Part shown: positions 58,746 through 64,000 of the stretch, in pieces
Layout of the letters: every line of letters starts with the position of its first letter
Position numbering within the stretch: position 1 is the first letter of the stretch
Source of the DNA: Carettochelys insculpta
Taxonomy: Eukaryota > Chordata > Testudines > Carettochelyidae
Length of the DNA stretch: 64,000 bases
Assembly (NCBI RefSeq): GCF_033958435.1
Contig: NC_134167.1
Coordinates: forward strand, 7,956,001 to 8,020,000
Direction of reading: 5' to 3'
Notes under the pieces: model-generated
The model's database searches: none
Told to the model about the DNA's origin: nothing
What the model saw: the letters and a program-made list of their open reading frames with translations, nothing else
Position numbers and translations under genes: made by a program

Positions 58746-59478
58746 TCCGTCACCTCCCGCCCACGGGGCCTGTCTAACACCAGTTCTGCATGGAGGGGCT
58801 GGACTCGGGGGCCATCGCAGGCTGCCAGGATGGCTCTAGAGCTGGCTGTCTCCCGCTGGGTGGGGAAAAGAGCCCCTAAGGCAAGGAGATCTGCAGCCGG
58901 ATTTACACCTCTGTGGAAACACACAAGTGACGATGAAAGTGAGAGACCTATTTTCCTGCATTTTAGCGGCTGGCCTCAGCTCCTCCATGCTCCATAAACA
59001 CTGCCAGGCACACGAGCCCTCCGCTAGCTAGCGCACGCCTCACAGGCATAAAACCAAGCGTGGTCCTGAAGGCGACGATGGCACCTAGAAATCCCCACCC
59101 CCACACGTAAATAAACGTTCCTTACACCCGTTTTATTGCTTTCCTGTCAGGGGAAGGACGTGGGCCTGACAGAATCTTGGCGGAGGCGGACAGAGCAACG
59201 GCCCAAAGGAAATTATGCACATTCAGAGCTTGGAATGAGCTGTCCCAGCCAAGACTAAGTCCTGCTGTGCCAAGGCAATACCCCCGGGGCCAAGGACGCC
59301 AGAGCTGTGGCAGCCTAATCCCTGTGTGCGAGGCCTGGGGGAAGATCATGGTCCCCCAGAGGGAGCTGGAGGCCCCAGGTGCAATGGGAAAGAAAGGTCC
59401 TGTCTGCAGGGCTGCGGGTGAGCTGAGCCCTCCCGGTGTAGGCCTGCAGGTCGCTCGGGTAGGTCTATCTGCAGTCAC

Positions 59479-59740
59479 CAGAGGCGGGTTAAGAAGAGGT
59501 GGGGCCTTGGGACAAGAGTCACAAGGGACCCCCGCCCCGCACCGATATAGTAAAATTTATTCACATTTATTACTCCTGATGCACAATCAAATTACACTTA
59601 ATTTTAAAATAAGTGTGACACAACACATCTCTTTTGTCCCATTAAAGGGAACTGTTGCAACAAAACAGAGTTATGGAGCCTTGGGGGCACCTCACGCCTC
59701 GGGATCCAGGGGCAACTGCCCTTACGTTAATCTGCCACTG
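59479..59740. mobile_element. Second hAT-like non-autonomous element, 262 bp
   Basis: The left end CAGAGGCGGGTTAA and the reverse complement of the right end, CAGTGGCAGATTAA, are imperfect inverted repeats. Flanking octamers GCAGTCAC and GCAACCAC match 6 of 8, differing only by transitions. The interior is AT-rich and non-coding. Confidence 0.7.
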
Positions 59741-60817
59741 GCAACCACTGGGAGCCTGTCGCTAGTCACTGTCGGGTGACAGCTGGGTCCCGCCATGGAG
59801 CCCGGGCCTTGCAGCCACTGCCAACCCAGCAGCTTCGCTGCTGCGACACCACACGGGATGAGGCCAGAGGTGCTCTCTGCTAGAGCGGTCACTGCCCAGC
59901 ACTTCCCTTGAGGCTGTTGTGAGGTGAGGTCGCTGCTTTACTGGTGCAGGTGTAACCCACTCCCTCAAGCAGCACTTAGACCATTTACACAGAGAAAGAC
60001 AGCTGGCTTTTAGCTCAGAGTGGCTCCTGCACTAAGCTCCAGTGCAGGCGGGCAGTTACGCCCACGGGGTACTCCCAGCGGGGGAGGGCTACTCTCCCAT
60101 GCCCCAGCCCCTGAAACAACAGACAAGGGCTCCTCTTGCCTGCAGCCCACTCCAGAGAGCCGGAGGAAGCCTTTCTCTAGCCACATGGGGCAAGGCAGGG
60201 AAGGAATTTTGACACACCCCCTCAAACCTTGCACACCCCACCATGCAGAACCTGCAACGTCACGAGCACCCATTCCGAACACTGCCAAGGGGGTGGCTCA
60301 CGCGTGCACAATACCTGCGGGCCACGCAGCACCCATGGTTCGTTAGGAACCTCACACTCATCAGAGCTCACCGAGGGCTCGCCTTCAGCAGAAGCGAGTT
60401 CAGCCAAGTTTCCTGAGCACATCCCATCGGCCCGAGCATGCCGCAGCCTGCGCAGCGTTCTAGAACCACCCCCCATTCACCGTGATCCGCTGCAGTCCAG
60501 GGCCAAAGCCACAACCACAGTGCAATGGGCCCCCCCACCCCGGTGGGGGCTTCAGGATATTCTCCTCCACTCTGAACTCCCAGCTGCCCACCAGGGCCTA
60601 GATGACTGATGTGCATTACCCAGCTGTGTTTGCCGGCACATGTCCTCTCCTCTCCCACTGCCACCGCCACGTGTCCCCAGCAGCAGGCAAGAGCAGCATC
60701 AGCACACGCCACTTTGCCATTGGGTCTGCTAAAATCAGAAGAGGCCCTGTCTTTTCTGCTTGGGTTTGAACACAGATTTTACAATGGTGCCCTTGTTTGT
60801 ATGGGAGCAGTGTGAGT

Positions 60818-60925
60818 AGCCCCTGCCAGGATCAGGGCCCCATTGTGCTGAGTGCTGCACGAACACAAACAGGAGCTGGTCCCTGCCACTAAGAGTTCCC
60901 AGCTTAAAACATGAGTGATGGGGAG
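60818..60925 (+). repeat. Reptile interspersed repeat fragment
   Basis: CCAGGATCAGGGCCCCATTG, GCTGCACGAACACAAACAGG and GGTCCCTGCC form a familiar sauropsid dispersed repeat. Confidence 0.55.
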
Positions 60926-61483
60926 GAAGTAGATGTAGCTGGACTAGCTCCTTGGGTGCAGTGACCAGCCTTGCCTACACCTTGTTTTGACGTTCCCCGC
61001 ACACTGCATAGGGTTGGCTGCAGCCTGGGGGACCCAGCCCATAATGAAGTTTAGGTCCTTTTGATGTAATACTGAGGGCAGCCCGTGTATGCCAGGGCCC
61101 TGTGAAGATGCTATCCTTGATGGGACACGACAGCTCGCATGCCCCGTGTGGTTAGTCTCTAATGGGACTGAACAGCTCGGATGGGCCCCTAACATCTGCA
61201 GACCTGGGCCCTGTGTTCCTCCCCCAACCTCATTTGGGACCTGGCCCCTCTCTCCCCTGGAAGACTGAAGAGACAGCCAGGCCAAGCACAGCAGCATGGG
61301 ACAGCTGTGGGTGCCTCTGCCCAGCTGGGCCATTGCAGGGCTTGCCTTTCGGAAGTTTGCCTGAGGCAGGTTCAGGGGCTTGACGCACTCCTTGAGCTTC
61401 TCAGATTCCACTTCCACCCCAGCGCCAGCTGCCCCTGGGGACCAGGGAACAGAACCCAGGCTGGAAGGCCCATGCTGGACCTG

Positions 61484-61992
61484 TATGATGAAGTGGGGTG
61501 TGTCAGTATTTTCTTTATTCCCCTGGTTCAGCTGCATGTGTTTCCTTCTGTCCTGCAGCAACCCGTGGTGGGTGCCTCAGTTTCCCTAAGCACAGCATGA
61601 ATGCATAGCTGGTGATGAAAGTCTTGGTGTGATGACTTCTCACTTGCAGGCAACAGGCCTTCATGGCCCTTTGTAACCTAGGCAGCCAGGTGACACCTTT
61701 CTTCCCTGGGAAACAGGACAAAGGCCGGAGGAGGCACTTCCCTGGTCTGAACTGGAACTGGGCTATGGAGAGGGGCAATCTGGTCTGACCGGAAATGGAG
61801 GAAGCAGGGCCAGGGCCCTGGTTCAGGGACCCCTCTGGGATCCTCTCCCCAACATGGATTGTACTGTTGGCTTCTGGTTTCTGTACTGACAAGTCTGTTC
61901 TACTCAGGTCCCTGTTGCCTAATAAACTTTCTGTGCTTCCTGCCGAGCTAGAGTCAGGGCCTTGCGGGCCTGGGGACACACACACTGTGACA
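61484..61992 (+). repeat. Solo LTR, full length, 5-bp target duplication
   Basis: ACCTG flanks both ends (61479-61483 and 61993-61997). It is 509 bp, starts TATGATGAAGTGGGG (the first G mutated compared with other copies) and ends CTGTGACA. An internal AATAAA near 61921 is the LTR poly(A) signal. It is a non-coding remnant of an endogenous retroelement. Confidence 0.88.
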
Positions 61993-63019
61993 ACCTGACC
62001 CAGAGTTCATGCAACCTCCCATGGCAAAGGACAGGGCTGGGGCTGGGAACCAGCCGAGAGGAAGAGGGGAGTTAAAATCAAACGTAACTTCAAACCCTGC
62101 TGCTGCAGCCAGATTTCCTTACAGAGCAGAGTACACCCCAATTAGCCAGGGCAGACAATGCTCTGGCGCCCATGGAGAGGGGAGCTGCTGAAACACCAGC
62201 TTGCAATGGCCCAGCAAGGGTAAATAAGGAGAGTCCTGGTGGATTTAATACACAAAGTACAGCAGCACCAGCCCAAAGAAGCCAAGACCCTGGGGGATGA
62301 GACTGCACCTGAGCCCAGAGGGTACAGCCACAGGGTGCTTGTATGAAACCCGGAGCGTGGCTGAATAGGCAGAGACTGGGGCGTGCTGCTGGAGCCCATG
62401 TAAGAACACTCTAGAACTTGGGGCAGAGTTGTCTACGTATTGGATATGGGACAGGGCCTGACTCATTAGCATAAGAAAAAGCCTTGGCTGGGTTCAGATC
62501 CACCTGGCCCAGCCAAGCCAGTCCATCTGCCCCCATCTCCCGCTACTGCCCCACACCTACAGCACCCTCCTGAGCTGCGCAAGTGGACAACTCCCTGCAG
62601 CACCAGAATTCCTCCCCAAGGCCCACCTGTGGCACTGCCACCTGCACAGGATGAGCTCACAGCAGGGAGGGAGGAAGCAGGGAACAGCCATGGCATCATG
62701 AAACGGAGGCCAATACACCTTTCCCTGCCTGCCTGCTCTCCGAACGATGGGGAGAGCTCGCAGCCTAGGCTTTTCTCAGGTCTGTGCATCACCTAACACA
62801 CTGACAGCTCAAGCAGGAGCACACAGCACCTTCCATGCCTGCTGAACAGCCTGATGGAGCTGGCGCAGTGCAGCTGTCAGCTTCCTACAGCACAGCAAGA
62901 GCCCTGGGGCTTGCTCCTGTCCAAGCTGAGCCATCCCCACCCCCCACATCCCTGCCTCCAGTGGCCAACTCGCAGAACGGGGAACGGTGCAATGTGGGAT
63001 GTTCTCTGAGGCTCTGCCT

Positions 63020-63310
63020 GCACAACAGCCTAAACCTGAAAAAGCCTATGAAATTTGTCCTACGCCAATTGCATAGCTCATTCCAAGTGTAGCTCGAAAT
63101 AGGCTATTTCGGCACGTGGCATGGTCTAAAGAAAGCGCTGCTTTGAGACCGCCCATGCTCCTCCTGCAATGGGGACTACAGCGATGCCCAAACAGCATGC
63201 CCGTTACTTGGGGAAAATATTTCAAAATAAGGGGCATGTTTCAAAGCCCCAGAGTAGCTATTTCCAGATTCTGGGGTATCCTGAAATAGTTCCACTGGGT
63301 AGACACAGCA
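63020..63310. repeat. Repeat rich in short inverted ATTTCGAAAT-type motifs
   Basis: Motifs CGAAATAGGCTATTTCGG, ATATTTCAAAATAAGG and CCTGAAATAGTTCC recur, as in a turtle DNA-type dispersed repeat. Ends were not found. Confidence 0.4.
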
Positions 63311-64000
63311 TGACAGCCCCAAGCTCGTGGGAAGATTTCAGCTTTCACTAAGACGAGAAGTAAGTGTCTTGACCTTGGAAATGGCCAGAAACGTTGGGAA
63401 AGAACCACACGACCTTAGTGTGACCTGAAGGCTCAAAAAAAGCCCCAAATGGACTGGAAAATGGATGTATATTTTTGGGCCCAATGCTTGAACATGGGCA
63501 ACTGGCAATGCTGCCGCATGAGGTGGCGTGCTCCTTGCTTCCACAACCAAGGAGGGAGTGGGGGCAGGGCTGTGTTTCCTGTCACCCTTTGTAACTTCGT
63601 GGAGTGGGAAGCCTGGCCCCAGATGACCCACTGAAAAGCCCTGGGGGAGTTTGGGTACCTCACAAACAGCCCATCTCACGGAGCTCCTTGTTCTCCCCAA
63701 CGTTGCTGGTAGTCCCGTGTTCTCTCCCTGGGCTCCGTGCCACTGGGGGAGGCCAGGGCATGCCCACCCCGCTTCCAGCAGCCCCTTCCTGCCATCCAGT
63801 CTGTACACCACCTGGCCAAACACAGCCCGCTCCCAGCTCCTCCCTGCCTGCAGGACACTCTCCAACAGGAAGCCCATTCAGTCCCGCGATGTCGGTAAGA
63901 ATGTTCCTGGCAGGCAGCGCCCAGCGATCCGACCATGCAGACGTGAGGCCGAGTGCGGGACAGCCGGCTCGCTTTATTTCTCCTGCCTGCAGCTATAGTG

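Overview
The window is vertebrate nuclear DNA, almost certainly from a sauropsid and most probably a turtle. Coding sequence is split into short exons with GT/AG splice sites. The interspersed repeats are of reptile type: CR1 LINE 3' ends, a CR1/SINE-type tail, MIR relics, hAT miniature elements and solo LTRs. The species cannot be fixed from sequence alone.

Layout. (1) Bases 279-2793, plus strand: the last four coding exons of ASH2L, a core subunit of the MLL/SET1 histone H3K4 methyltransferases, with 3'UTR and a poly(A) signal near 3387. (2) Bases 5338-11012, minus strand: the complete seven-exon coding region of STAR, the mitochondrial cholesterol-transfer protein of steroidogenesis (282 aa), tail-to-tail with ASH2L and with a recognisable steroidogenic promoter upstream (TATTTAAG, GATA and SF-1 sites). 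ASH2L-STAR adjacency is the same as on human 8p11. (3) Bases 18026-18316, plus strand: an unrecognised 96-aa single-pass membrane microprotein whose upstream ORF stops on the main start codon (ATGA). (4) Bases 26150-43838, minus strand: exons 2-16 of a G-protein-coupled receptor kinase of the GRK4/5/6 subfamily. Exon 1 is not visible, so intron 1 exceeds 20 kb and the rest of the window (43839-64000) is best read as that intron or 5' flank.

The most interesting point is the GRK. GRK4, GRK5 and GRK6 lie on three of the four arms of the FGFR paralogon (FGFR3 4p16, FGFR2 10q26, FGFR4 5q35). This copy sits beside ASH2L-STAR, which belongs to the fourth arm (FGFR1, 8p11), and its sequence is a mosaic of GRK4-, GRK5- and GRK6-like residues. 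It may be the fourth ohnolog, absent from mammals. Its C-terminus carries a possible one-base homopolymer problem.

The rest is GC-rich non-coding DNA seeded with repeats: at least nine copies of one hAT-type miniature element (one with a perfect 8-bp target duplication), a second hAT-like element, six copies of one LTR family (three with perfect 5-bp target duplications), two CR1 ends, two copies of a tRNA-like SINE, an inverted repeat, an intronic tandem repeat that starts at a GRK splice site, and a CA/CT microsatellite. Long open frames in the GC-rich stretches are chance frames.
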